This document shows, one piece after another, positions 1-6,902 of a stretch of 7,200 bases of DNA; the first letter of the stretch is position 1; each line of letters opens with the position of its first letter. Below the pieces are notes generated by a model. It was not told the origin of the DNA. It did no database searches and saw nothing but the letters and a program-made list of their open reading frames with translations. The position numbers were made by a program, and so were the translations under genes. The DNA lies in assembly GCA_016763135.1 (NCBI GenBank), contig JAESUI010000196.1, positions 1 through 7,200 of the forward strand, in the 5' to 3' direction. This DNA comes from Flavobacteriales bacterium. GTDB taxonomy: Bacteria > Bacteroidota > Bacteroidia > Flavobacteriales_E > Vicingaceae.

Positions 1-692
1 ATTACACAGATCAGTTCAATGTATCTCTGCTTAATTTTATTGTTTCTGAAAGTGCTAAATTAAGTGTAACCAAGTACATTCGCTCCAAGTTTATTCCCAT
101 CAGTAATGGAGCCGATTTTTCTCAAATATCAGGGATTAGTCCAGAGATGAAAAAAAGCTTTAAATCAAAATTTAACATCCCGATTAATCACAAAATTGCT
201 TCTTATATTGGTGGTGAGCATAAGTTTGACCCTCAATTCACAAAAGCGATCATTGATCAAGCCCTAGTAGATTGCCCGGATATTACTTTTGTTTTGGCAG
301 GTAATCTCCCAACATTCAAAAGTCCTAACGTTGTGTTTACTGGTATTATTACTAATGATGAAGCTAATATTTTGTATACCATCTCTGATGTGGGTTTAAC
401 ACTAAAGAACACCCTTAATAATAATTTTATTTTCAATTCTGTACCTTTAAAATTCATTCAATATGCAGCTGCAAAAAAGCCCATTGTTTCATTTCCTATA
501 AAATGGTCTGTTGATAACGCTTTTAAGAACATTACTCATATTGAGAGTGAAAACATAACAATGTGGATGGGAGTCATAAATATGAGAGTCCATGAATTCA
601 AATGGAATACTGAATTAGACACTACGTGGAAAAAATATGATTGGCAAAACATAGCCCAAAACATTTATAATCAAATTAAAATCAACTCTTGA
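1..692 (+). CDS. Glycosyltransferase, GT-B fold (GT4/GumK-like), 5' end missing
   Basis: Probably transfers a sugar from a nucleotide donor onto a lipid-linked glycan at the cytoplasmic face of the inner membrane. The frame is open from base 3 through the left edge, giving 229 visible residues, so the ATG at 147 is internal: the conserved linker FIPISNGAD (bases 93-119), like the 'IPNG(V/A)D' of GT-B enzymes, lies before it. Then come a Rossmann-type strand ASYIGG (bases 201-218), a strand FVLAGN, PNVVFTG, an 'SDVGL' segment (384-398), and a donor-site segment SVPLKFIQYAAAKKPIV (438-488), matching the 'PLKxxEYxAxxKPVV' pattern of GumK-like and related enzymes. Here the expected Glu is Gln (codon 459-461), and no clear EX7E motif is seen. 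The N-terminal acceptor domain is off-window. It ends in a TGA sharing TTGA with the next gene. Family is fairly sure; donor and acceptor are unknown. Confidence 0.85.
   Translation, partial: YTDQFNVSLLNFIVSESAKLSVTKYIRSKFIPISNGADFSQISGISPEMKKSFKSKFNIPINHKIASYIGGEHKFDPQFTKAIIDQALVDCPDITFVLAGNLPTFKSPNVVFTGIITNDEANILYTISDVGLTLKNTLNNNFIFNSVPLKFIQYAAAKKPIVSFPIKWSVDNAFKNITHIESENITMWMGVINMRVHEFKWNTELDTTWKKYDWQNIAQNIYNQIKINS
689..692 (+). promoter_or_regulatory. TTGA stop/start overlap with a TTG start codon
   Basis: The TTG start of the membrane-protein gene (689-691) overlaps the TGA stop of the upstream glycosyltransferase (690-692). No Shine-Dalgarno sequence is visible; the preceding 20 bases are A-rich. 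The frame upstream closes at a TAA (677-679) and contains no other ATG, GTG or TTG, so this TTG is effectively forced. Such overlaps commonly give termination-reinitiation coupling, which is inferred here. Confidence 0.75.
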
Positions 693-2011
693 AAATCGAT
701 ATTCAATATAATTTTATAAGGTTATTTATCATTTCATTAGTATGGTTACTGCTTGAGGGAATTTTAAGAAAGTGGTTCCTGTACAGTTTCGCAGGCCCAT
801 TATTTTACGTTAAATATCTTTTGTTTGGATTAGTTTACATAACATTTTTATTGGGAAAATATCCAATAATAAAAATCAAACATACATTTCATTATTTTGT
901 ATTCCTTTTTGTGATAATATGTTTCGTAGGATTTCTCATTAATAAAAATAATAACCCCATGATTGTTGGTGTTATTGGTTTAACCGTCCATCTTATTTTT
1001 TTACCTATTACTCTAATCAACCAATTCCTATTTAAAGATTTAAAAGCCATAGAAATTTTGTCAAAAATACTCACTTACATATCCTTCCCAATCTGTATTT
1101 TAGGCATGATTCAATTTTATTTACCCACAGATGATGTGTTGAATGGTTTCGTAAATGATGAACAATTAATTAGTCGTGTCGATGGATTTACCAGAATTTC
1201 ATCCATATTTTCTTTTGTTAAAATTTTTAATGCTTATCTCTTATTTACCATCACTTTTTTAACTGGGGTAATACTAAATAAATTAGTTAAAAGTAAAAGC
1301 ATATTATTAGAAGCAATAGTAATAATGCTTCTAATTATAAGCATGTTTATGACAGGCTCTAGATTACCAATTGGGCTCATGTTATTTAATATTTTTGCCA
1401 TAGGTATTTATGCTTTTTTAAACTTTTCTAACTTAAGAAAAACAGTTCTAGTAATTGCCGTTTTGGGTTTAACTTCTCTTCTTGGTTTATATTTTACTAC
1501 AGATTTATTTAATGATCCAGTGGATGCTACCCTAGCAAGGATTGAAAAAGCGGAATCCAGGCATAGAGGTGAAAGTACTGGTTACACTGATGTTAAATTA
1601 AGGCTTGAAGACCGTTTAGACATATTTAAATTTAGTGAACAAGCCGGGTGGTTTGGATATGGCATAGGCATGGCATACCAGGGAAGTCAAGGTTTTATTA
1701 ATAAACCAATTCCTTTTTATTTTGAAGAAGAAGGCGAACGAGTTGTGTTAGAACTTGGTATTCTCGGAGGAATTTTAATGATTTTAATGCGCTTAAGCCT
1801 TTTTATATTTGCTCTTCAAATATTAAGGTGGTGTAAATCTATTGAAATAAAACTTTTAATCTTACCATTGGTCTTATATATGCTACCCTCAATAATTGCA
1901 ATTCAAAACATAACTTTTAGTTATATGGAAAACTTCATTTATTATTTTACATTTGGATTAGTCATCGCATTGTATAAAATTCATCAAAAAGAATTAGATC
2001 AATCAGCATGA
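689..2011 (+). CDS. Polytopic membrane protein, O-antigen polymerase/ligase (Wzy/WaaL-like)
   Basis: Likely joins exported lipid-linked repeat units (Wzy) or ligates glycan to an acceptor (WaaL) at the periplasmic face. The 440 residues are mostly hydrophobic, with about 11-12 membrane segments by eye (near residues 8-24, 37-56, 68-84, 93-112, 123-144, 174-196, 205-222, 226-245, 251-269, 352-378, 386-404, 412-430). The one large soluble loop (about 270-350) carries arginines R305 and R309, GWFGYGIG at 320-327 and EEEGERVVLELGILGG at 346-361, resembling the 'GxGxG ... ExGxxG' region of the Wzy/ligase superfamily. TGSR (222-225) resembles the 'SSR/SGSR' found after a central helix. EGILRKW (23-29) recalls a motif I associate with exopolysaccharide-cluster polymerases. 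Start is TTG at 689: an in-frame stop lies at 677-679 and the next Met is residue 91, after three membrane segments. It overlaps both neighbours by 4 bases. Polymerase versus ligase cannot be decided here. Confidence 0.85.
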   Translation: MKIDIQYNFIRLFIISLVWLLLEGILRKWFLYSFAGPLFYVKYLLFGLVYITFLLGKYPIIKIKHTFHYFVFLFVIICFVGFLINKNNNPMIVGVIGLTVHLIFLPITLINQFLFKDLKAIEILSKILTYISFPICILGMIQFYLPTDDVLNGFVNDEQLISRVDGFTRISSIFSFVKIFNAYLLFTITFLTGVILNKLVKSKSILLEAIVIMLLIISMFMTGSRLPIGLMLFNIFAIGIYAFLNFSNLRKTVLVIAVLGLTSLLGLYFTTDLFNDPVDATLARIEKAESRHRGESTGYTDVKLRLEDRLDIFKFSEQAGWFGYGIGMAYQGSQGFINKPIPFYFEEEGERVVLELGILGGILMILMRLSLFIFALQILRWCKSIEIKLLILPLVLYMLPSIIAIQNITFSYMENFIYYFTFGLVIALYKIHQKELDQSA

Positions 2012-2988
2012 AAATATTGTTTCTTCATAGATCTAAAAGTTTTGGTGGCTTTAGTTTTGAAACACTCTTCGAAACCATAAAAGAACATTTAACAACATGT
2101 CAAACGGAAGATTTCTACGATAAAACCTATTCATCTTTTTGGAAAAACCTTAAAGAAATTCGAAGAATAAAATGTGATGTCATTCACATTACAGGCGGAA
2201 TTGGCTATTACGCCTTCTTTTTACCTACTCATAAAACAATGTTAACTGTCCATGACACCAATCATTATGAGTTTGATTTAAAAGGGTTTAAAAAATGGAT
2301 TTTTGGATACCTATTTTATAAACTACCTATCGCTAATGTAAAGTATGTCACGGTTGTTTCTGAACATACAAAATCACGTTTAATTAAATTATTTGGAATT
2401 CCTGAATATAAAATTTGTGTTATACATAATTGTTATTCTAATAATTTTGAGGGAAATGTAAGAAAAGAATTAAACTCTCCCGTAAAAATTTTACAGATAG
2501 GAACTAAGGCTAACAAAAATATACCGCGTTTAATTAATGCTATTAAAGGGTTAAATGTTGAACTTTCAATTATTGGGAAACTCAATGAAAAATTAATCGA
2601 ACAGTTAAAAAAACAGGACATCAAATACCTTAATAAAATAAATTTAAGCAATAGCGAAATTTATAATGAGTATAAAAAATGTGATATTGTAGCATTTGTA
2701 TCTTTAAGAGAAGGCTTCGGCTTACCCATAATAGAAGCTAATGCTGTAGGAAGAGCTGTTATTACGTCTAATATTTCATCAATGCCCGAAGTTGCAGCAA
2801 ATGCGGCCTGCATTATAGACCCTACAAGTGAAAAAGAAATAAGAGAGGGAATACAAAAAATTATTAAAGACACCACATATCGTAACCAACTAATCACTAA
2901 TGGATTTGAAAATATAAAAAGATTTAATCCAACTTTAATTGCTAAAAAATATGAAACTCTTTATTTGAAATTGATAACTGAAAAATGA
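2008..2988 (+). CDS. Glycosyltransferase family 4, short form
   Basis: A retaining GT-B transferase predicted to add one sugar of the repeat unit from a nucleotide-sugar donor, cytoplasmic and probably membrane-associated. The N-terminal half has strand MKILFLHRS, then DVIHITGG (57-64), the 'VHD' turn (81-83) and VVSEHTKSRL (116-125), typical of the acceptor domain and the 'vS.~~s~~' segment before the linker. VIHNCY (138-143) replaces the usual 'VIPNGVD'. The C-terminal half has LQIGTKANKNIPRLINAI (162-179), LSIIG (186-190), and REGFGLPIIEANAVGRAV (234-251) with the EX7E pair E235/E243, followed by SMPEV (258-262), all classic GT4 donor-site features. At 326 residues it is shorter than the usual 350-400; the shortening is mainly in the N-terminal domain, but all key motifs are present, so it does not look broken. 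ATG start overlaps the preceding TGA (ATGA), and its own stop overlaps the GNAT gene in the same way. Sugar specificity cannot be read. Confidence 0.93.
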   Translation: MKILFLHRSKSFGGFSFETLFETIKEHLTTCQTEDFYDKTYSSFWKNLKEIRRIKCDVIHITGGIGYYAFFLPTHKTMLTVHDTNHYEFDLKGFKKWIFGYLFYKLPIANVKYVTVVSEHTKSRLIKLFGIPEYKICVIHNCYSNNFEGNVRKELNSPVKILQIGTKANKNIPRLINAIKGLNVELSIIGKLNEKLIEQLKKQDIKYLNKINLSNSEIYNEYKKCDIVAFVSLREGFGLPIIEANAVGRAVITSNISSMPEVAANAACIIDPTSEKEIREGIQKIIKDTTYRNQLITNGFENIKRFNPTLIAKKYETLYLKLITEK

Positions 2989-3986
2989 AAGAGCTTTTTG
3001 AATATAAAATAATTAATCGTGATAGCGATGAGCAACACTTCTCAAATTTATTAGAGAATGCTGCTTTTATTCATAACCGAAAACAAGATTCTTTAGATTG
3101 GCTAAAATGGAAATATTTTAATAGCCCTTATGGCGACTGTATCGTTGTTATGGCTTATAGTGAGAAAGGAGAGCTAGCAGGAGAAATATCATTTGGAAAA
3201 TATGAATTTAGGCATAATGATAAAGTCATTAATGCAATTTATTCCTATCAAACAATGGTTCATCCCAATTTTCAACGTAAAGGATTATTTGGTTCTTTAA
3301 CTAAAAAAGTAATTGAAATTGCTAAAGAGCAAAATATTGATATTATTTTTAATTTTCCTAATCACAATAGCTATCAACCTTTCTTAAAATTAGGTTTTAA
3401 ACCTTTAAATAGTCTTAAATATTGGGTTTCACGAGGGTCAATCAAGTCATTCGTTAAACAATTTAATCCTATTTCTTTAAAAAAGCCATTTATTGTAAAT
3501 AAAATAACATCATATAATCCAAACACAATAGACACGTTTAATGCATTAGCAAAAGGTGTTCATCCATATCCAAGCAAAGATGTACTTTATCCAAATAGAA
3601 CCTACGATTTTTTAAAATGGAGATATTTTACTTATCCCATGCACGAATACAAAGTTGTCGAATCAAATTTAGGATGGTCAATAGTTAGGGTTGGTAAAAG
3701 AGGTTCTTTTACCGAAGCACAAATTATGGATGTATTTCCAAATAAAGGTTTTAACAAAAAGTTTATTAAATCGATTGTTAAACAAGTAAGATCTCAATTG
3801 AAAATTGGACTAATTGTTTGTAATATGTCTGAAGCACACCCTTTAAATAAAAAAATGCTCTCATCAGGTTTTCTATCTATACCAAATAAACTTAAATTTT
3901 GTGTTTATCCATTAAATAAAACTGGAGAAAATTATTTACAAAAAGAAAACTGGGTAATAACTGCCACTGAATTTCATAGATATTGA
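2985..3986 (+). CDS. GNAT-family N-acyltransferase with a duplicated, degenerate second half
   Basis: Expected to transfer an acyl group from acyl-CoA, probably to an amino sugar of the glycan; the substrate is inferred only from context. The first half carries WLKWKYFNSP (39-48), a motif I associate with polysaccharide-cluster GNATs, strands to about 90, then MVHPNFQRKGLF (91-102), whose QRKG is the acyl-CoA pyrophosphate loop (Q/RxxGxG/A with Phe at the last position), and FLKLGFKPLNSLKYWV (133-148). The second half repeats the plan: FLKWRYFTYP (209-218), DVFPNKGFN (249-257) and MLSSGFLSIPNKLKFCV (291-307), but the loop has lost the Q/R residues, so it is probably non-catalytic. The C-terminal NWVITATEF resembles the usual end of this type of protein. 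No signal peptide, so cytoplasmic. ATG start in an ATGA overlap; its stop lies in a TTGA overlap. A FemAB-like peptidyl role is less likely given a clear GNAT motif A. Confidence 0.83.
   Translation: MKELFEYKIINRDSDEQHFSNLLENAAFIHNRKQDSLDWLKWKYFNSPYGDCIVVMAYSEKGELAGEISFGKYEFRHNDKVINAIYSYQTMVHPNFQRKGLFGSLTKKVIEIAKEQNIDIIFNFPNHNSYQPFLKLGFKPLNSLKYWVSRGSIKSFVKQFNPISLKKPFIVNKITSYNPNTIDTFNALAKGVHPYPSKDVLYPNRTYDFLKWRYFTYPMHEYKVVESNLGWSIVRVGKRGSFTEAQIMDVFPNKGFNKKFIKSIVKQVRSQLKIGLIVCNMSEAHPLNKKMLSSGFLSIPNKLKFCVYPLNKTGENYLQKENWVITATEFHRY
3983..3986 (+). promoter_or_regulatory. Second TTGA stop/start overlap with a TTG start codon
   Basis: The TTG start of the GT4 gene (3983-3985) overlaps the TGA stop of the GNAT gene (3984-3986). 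The frame closes 6 bases upstream at TAG (3977-3979), leaving only ATA, this TTG and an ATT before the first conserved strand, so TTG is the reasonable start. No Shine-Dalgarno sequence precedes it, which favours coupling to translation of the upstream gene (inference). Confidence 0.75.
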
Positions 3987-5119
3987 TTAATAAACCTAAA
4001 ATATTAATTTTTATAGACTGGTTTACTCCTGGCTTTAAAGCTGGTGGCCCCATTAAATCAATCTCAAACATTGTTAATTCTTTATACCATGAATTTGATT
4101 TTTATATCATTACATCTGATAGAGACATTGATGATAAAACCCCTTATAAAAACCAACAGTTCAATCAATGGATAAAAAAGACTAACTACCACATTGTTTA
4201 TCTTTCAGAGATTGAAAGGAAACTGTTTGTTTCCGAGACACTAGAGAAAAATGAATATTCAAAAATTTATTTTAATAGTTTATACTCCAAAAATTACACC
4301 CTAGAACCTATACAATTAATAAAAAAACTGAAGGTAACTTCTGGTGTAATAATAGCACCTAGAGGAATGCTTGGTAAAGGTGCTCTCAAAATTAAACCCA
4401 TAAAGAAAAAAGTGTTTTTAATACTAACAAAAAATATTGGTTTTTTTAAAGAAGTTACCTGGCATGCTACTGATAGAGAAGAATCAAAAGACATAAAAAA
4501 AGCTTTTGGAAAAAAATCACAAATAATTACTACTCCTAATATTTCAATTTTAAATTTTGATAAAAAAGAAATATCTAAAACAAAAAATGAATTACAATTG
4601 GTTTTCTTCTCTAGAATATCTCCTAAAAAAAATCTCTTTTACACCTTAGAAATATTAAAAAAAATAGATCTTCAAAACTTAACCTTAACTATTTATGGCA
4701 CATTAGAAGATGAAAACTATTGGAAAAAATGCCAGGAATTCATCACTGAAAACAAACTAAATGTTCAGTACCTAGGAGAATTAAACCCTAATCAAGTTAA
4801 TAATACCTTATCCAATTATCATCTTTTATTTTTCCCTACACTACATGAGAATTATGGACATGTAATTGTTGAGGCTTTGACTGCTGGTTGTGGATTAATT
4901 ATAAGTACAAATACACCTTGGAGAGCTTTAAATCGTATTAATGTTGGTTGGGATATTAATTTAACTGATTCCAATAAATTTATAGAGGTAATTAAAGGCT
5001 GTTACAACATGAATCAAGAAGAATATAATACCATAAGAAATAACTGCTATGAATTTATTAAAACTGAAATTGAAAAACAAAATGCAGTTGAACTTACAAA
5101 AAAAATGTTTTTACAATAA
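3983..5119 (+). CDS. Glycosyltransferase family 4 with TPW...GW signature
   Basis: A retaining GT-B glycosyltransferase, probably another step of repeat-unit assembly at the cytoplasmic face. N-terminal strand KPKILIFIDWFTPGFKAGGP (4-23) has the glycine-rich acceptor loop of a GT4 subgroup common in exopolysaccharide loci. IIAPRGML (123-130) and WHATDREES (160-168) are further subgroup marks, TPNIS (184-188) is the inter-domain linker, and FFSRISPKKNL (208-218) starts the donor domain. PTLHENYGHVIVEALTAG (285-302) contains the EX7E pair E289/E297, and TPWRAL...VGWDI (311-325) is the distinctive subgroup tail. Length (378) is normal. Start is TTG at 3983: the frame closes upstream at a TAG (3977-3979) and the next Met is residue 129, far inside the protein. 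The gene is very AT-rich (12 of 60 G+C in 4621-4680, counted by hand). It is followed by the only real gap of the window. Sugar specificity unknown. Confidence 0.93.
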   Translation: MINKPKILIFIDWFTPGFKAGGPIKSISNIVNSLYHEFDFYIITSDRDIDDKTPYKNQQFNQWIKKTNYHIVYLSEIERKLFVSETLEKNEYSKIYFNSLYSKNYTLEPIQLIKKLKVTSGVIIAPRGMLGKGALKIKPIKKKVFLILTKNIGFFKEVTWHATDREESKDIKKAFGKKSQIITTPNISILNFDKKEISKTKNELQLVFFSRISPKKNLFYTLEILKKIDLQNLTLTIYGTLEDENYWKKCQEFITENKLNVQYLGELNPNQVNNTLSNYHLLFFPTLHENYGHVIVEALTAGCGLIISTNTPWRALNRINVGWDINLTDSNKFIEVIKGCYNMNQEEYNTIRNNCYEFIKTEIEKQNAVELTKKMFLQ

Positions 5120-5180
5120 CTTTTAGTTCTTTCAACTTAACAATTGAATAACTAATTTAGACCGCTAAATAATTATATCT
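5120..5180. other. Intergenic gap, possible operon-internal boundary
   Basis: This is the only non-coding spacer in the window. It is AT-rich and precedes the carbamoyltransferase start. I see no convincing Bacteroidota promoter: TAATTTAG (5153-5160) is one mismatch from the TAnnTTTG -7 box, but no TTTG-type -33 box sits at the right distance. No GC-rich stem with a T-run is present, so no intrinsic terminator. The only structure is the small inverted repeat listed separately. Confidence 0.6.
5155..5170 (+). repeat. Small inverted repeat (6-bp stem, 4-base loop)
   Basis: ATTTAG (5155-5160) and CTAAAT (5165-5170) are perfect reverse complements around the loop ACCG, ending 10 bases before the carbamoyltransferase ATG. 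The stem has only one G-C pair and would be weak as RNA; in so AT-rich a region it may be chance. It also overlaps the poor -7-like sequence. A regulatory role is speculative. Confidence 0.3.
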
Positions 5181-6902
5181 ATGTATATACTAGGAATAAA
5201 TGCTTTTCATGGAGATTCTTCAGCTTGTATTTTAAAGAATGGAGAAATAATCGCAGCTTCGGAAGAAGAACGGTTTAGAAGAATTAAACACTGGGCAGGT
5301 TTTCCTTCAGAGGCTATAAAATTTTGTTTGAAAGAAGCTGACATCGATATTACTCAAGTAGATTACATAACTATCTCTAGAGATCCTTCTGCTAATTTGC
5401 ATAAAAAAATTATCCATTCTGTTAAGAACTTGGTCTCAGTTAAAGCCTTAAAAGATAGATTAGCTAATTCTAGAAAAGTTGTAAGTACAAAAGATGAATT
5501 AGCCAAAATATTTAACGTTACTGAAGAAGAGATAAAAGCTGAAGTTAAAAATGTAGAGCATCATAGAAGTCATTTAGCAAGTGCATTTTTTGCTTCTCCT
5601 TTTGATGAATCTGCAATTTTATCTATTGATGGTTTTGGTGATTTTACCTCAACAATGATTGCAACAGGAAAAGGTAATAAAATTGATGTTTTAGATACCG
5701 TAATCTATCCTCACTCAGCGGGAATTTTCTATACTTCATTAACTCAATACTTAGGATTCCCCCATTATGGAGATGAATATAAAGTAATGGGATTAGCGCC
5801 TTATGGTGAACCAAAATATGTTGATCAATTAAAGAAAATAATCATTTTTAAAGACAATGGCCTTTTTGAAATAGATACTAAATACTTTACCCACGCTAAA
5901 GAAGGTGTTACCATGAGTTGGGAAAATGGAGATCCTTTTATTGAGTCTATTTTCTCTAAAGAATTAGAAAATTTATTAGGACCTGCTAGACAAAATGGAG
6001 ATGAATTAACTCAAAAACATAAAGACATTGCTACTTCTGTACAACGAGTTACCGAAGAATTAATTTTTCATATTCTAAATCATTTACAAAAAAGAACAGG
6101 GTTAGAAAATATTTGCATTGCTGGAGGGGTTGCTCAAAATTCTGTAGCTAACGGTAAAATTTTAGAACGTACCTCATTCAAAAATATGTATATCCCTGCT
6201 GCGGGACATGATGCAGGAACTGCGCATGGATCTGCTTTATGGCTCTATAACCATATTTTAGGAAATGATAGACTCCCAGCTATTTACAATGCATATACAG
6301 GTCTTAAAGCTTCTAATGAAGAAATTGAAGCTTACCTGAATGAAGAAAAAATTTCCTATAAAAAATATGAAGAAGATGAACTCATTGAAGTTGTTTCTGA
6401 TGCTTTGATAGATGGGAAAGTTATTGGATGGTTTCAAGGAAGAGCAGAATTTGGTCCAAGAGCTTTAGGGCATCGTTCTATAATTGTTGATCCGAGAAGA
6501 GAAGATGCTAAAGAGCTTTTAAATTCTAAAATAAAACGTAGAGAAAGTTTTAGACCTTTTGCCCCTTCTATTTTAGAAGAATATGTTTCTGAGTATTTTG
6601 AAAAAGATGATAAAGTCCCATTTATGGAAAAAGTTTATCCTATAAAAAAAGAAAAGCATGCAGAGATACCTGCTGTGACCCACGTTGATGGTACAGGCAG
6701 ATTACAATCTGTTGCAAAAGGAGATCGCTATTATGATTTAATTGAAAAATTTAGGCAAAAAACAGGAACTCCTATTTTATTAAACACTTCATTTAATGAA
6801 AATGAGCCTATCGTAAATACCCCAAAAGAAGCGTTTGCCTGCTACTTAAGAACTGATATGGACATGATTGTACTTGAGAATTGTGTTGTCTCAAGAAGTT
6901 AA
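5181..6902 (+). CDS. O-carbamoyltransferase, NodU/CmcH/TobZ family
   Basis: Uses carbamoyl phosphate and ATP to make a carbamoyl-adenylate and transfers the carbamoyl group to a hydroxyl, here most likely of a glycan sugar or its nucleotide precursor; cytoplasmic. At 573 residues it is full length for the family. The N-terminal Kae1-like domain has GINAFHGDSSACIL (5-18), EEERFRRIKHWAGFP (28-42), the metal-binding HxxxH (H127 and H131 within EHHRSHLASA), SIDGFGDF (148-155), IAGGVAQNSVANG (313-325) and AGHDAGTAHGSA (341-352), whose D344 is the likely third metal ligand. The C-terminal carbamoyltransferase domain has GWFQGRAEFGPRALGHRS (416-433), ESFRPFAPS (455-463) and TPILLNTSFNENEPIVNTP (530-548). 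All motifs are intact, so it should be active. ATG start is set by a TAA at 5166-5168 in frame upstream and by MYILGIN beginning at once. It is visibly richer in G+C than the preceding gene and overlaps the next one by 1 base (TAATG). The acceptor sugar is unknown. Confidence 0.95.
   Translation: MYILGINAFHGDSSACILKNGEIIAASEEERFRRIKHWAGFPSEAIKFCLKEADIDITQVDYITISRDPSANLHKKIIHSVKNLVSVKALKDRLANSRKVVSTKDELAKIFNVTEEEIKAEVKNVEHHRSHLASAFFASPFDESAILSIDGFGDFTSTMIATGKGNKIDVLDTVIYPHSAGIFYTSLTQYLGFPHYGDEYKVMGLAPYGEPKYVDQLKKIIIFKDNGLFEIDTKYFTHAKEGVTMSWENGDPFIESIFSKELENLLGPARQNGDELTQKHKDIATSVQRVTEELIFHILNHLQKRTGLENICIAGGVAQNSVANGKILERTSFKNMYIPAAGHDAGTAHGSALWLYNHILGNDRLPAIYNAYTGLKASNEEIEAYLNEEKISYKKYEEDELIEVVSDALIDGKVIGWFQGRAEFGPRALGHRSIIVDPRREDAKELLNSKIKRRESFRPFAPSILEEYVSEYFEKDDKVPFMEKVYPIKKEKHAEIPAVTHVDGTGRLQSVAKGDRYYDLIEKFRQKTGTPILLNTSFNENEPIVNTPKEAFACYLRTDMDMIVLENCVVSRS

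Noticed and set aside
257..457. Short reverse-strand open frames, e.g. 257-457, 892-1074, 2433-2651, 2661-2897, 4294-4494
   Set aside because: Each lies wholly opposite a well-supported gene with recognisable motifs and has no family features or start signals of its own.
147..692. ATG at 147 as the start of the first glycosyltransferase
   Set aside because: The same frame is open to the left edge and encodes the conserved FIPISNGAD linker before it, so the gene is cut by the window rather than starting here.
4625..4632. A8 run (and the T7 run at 4441-4447) as phase-variation or frameshift sites
   Set aside because: Both lie in an intact reading frame that encodes conserved residues, and short A/T runs are expected in a gene this AT-rich.
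5144..5160. Promoter before the carbamoyltransferase
   Set aside because: TAATTTAG is one mismatch from the Bacteroidota -7 box, but the nearest TTG is only about 6 bases upstream and there is no proper -33 element.
5120..5180. Intrinsic terminator after the second GT4 gene
   Set aside because: The only stem has a single G-C pair and is not followed by a run of T.
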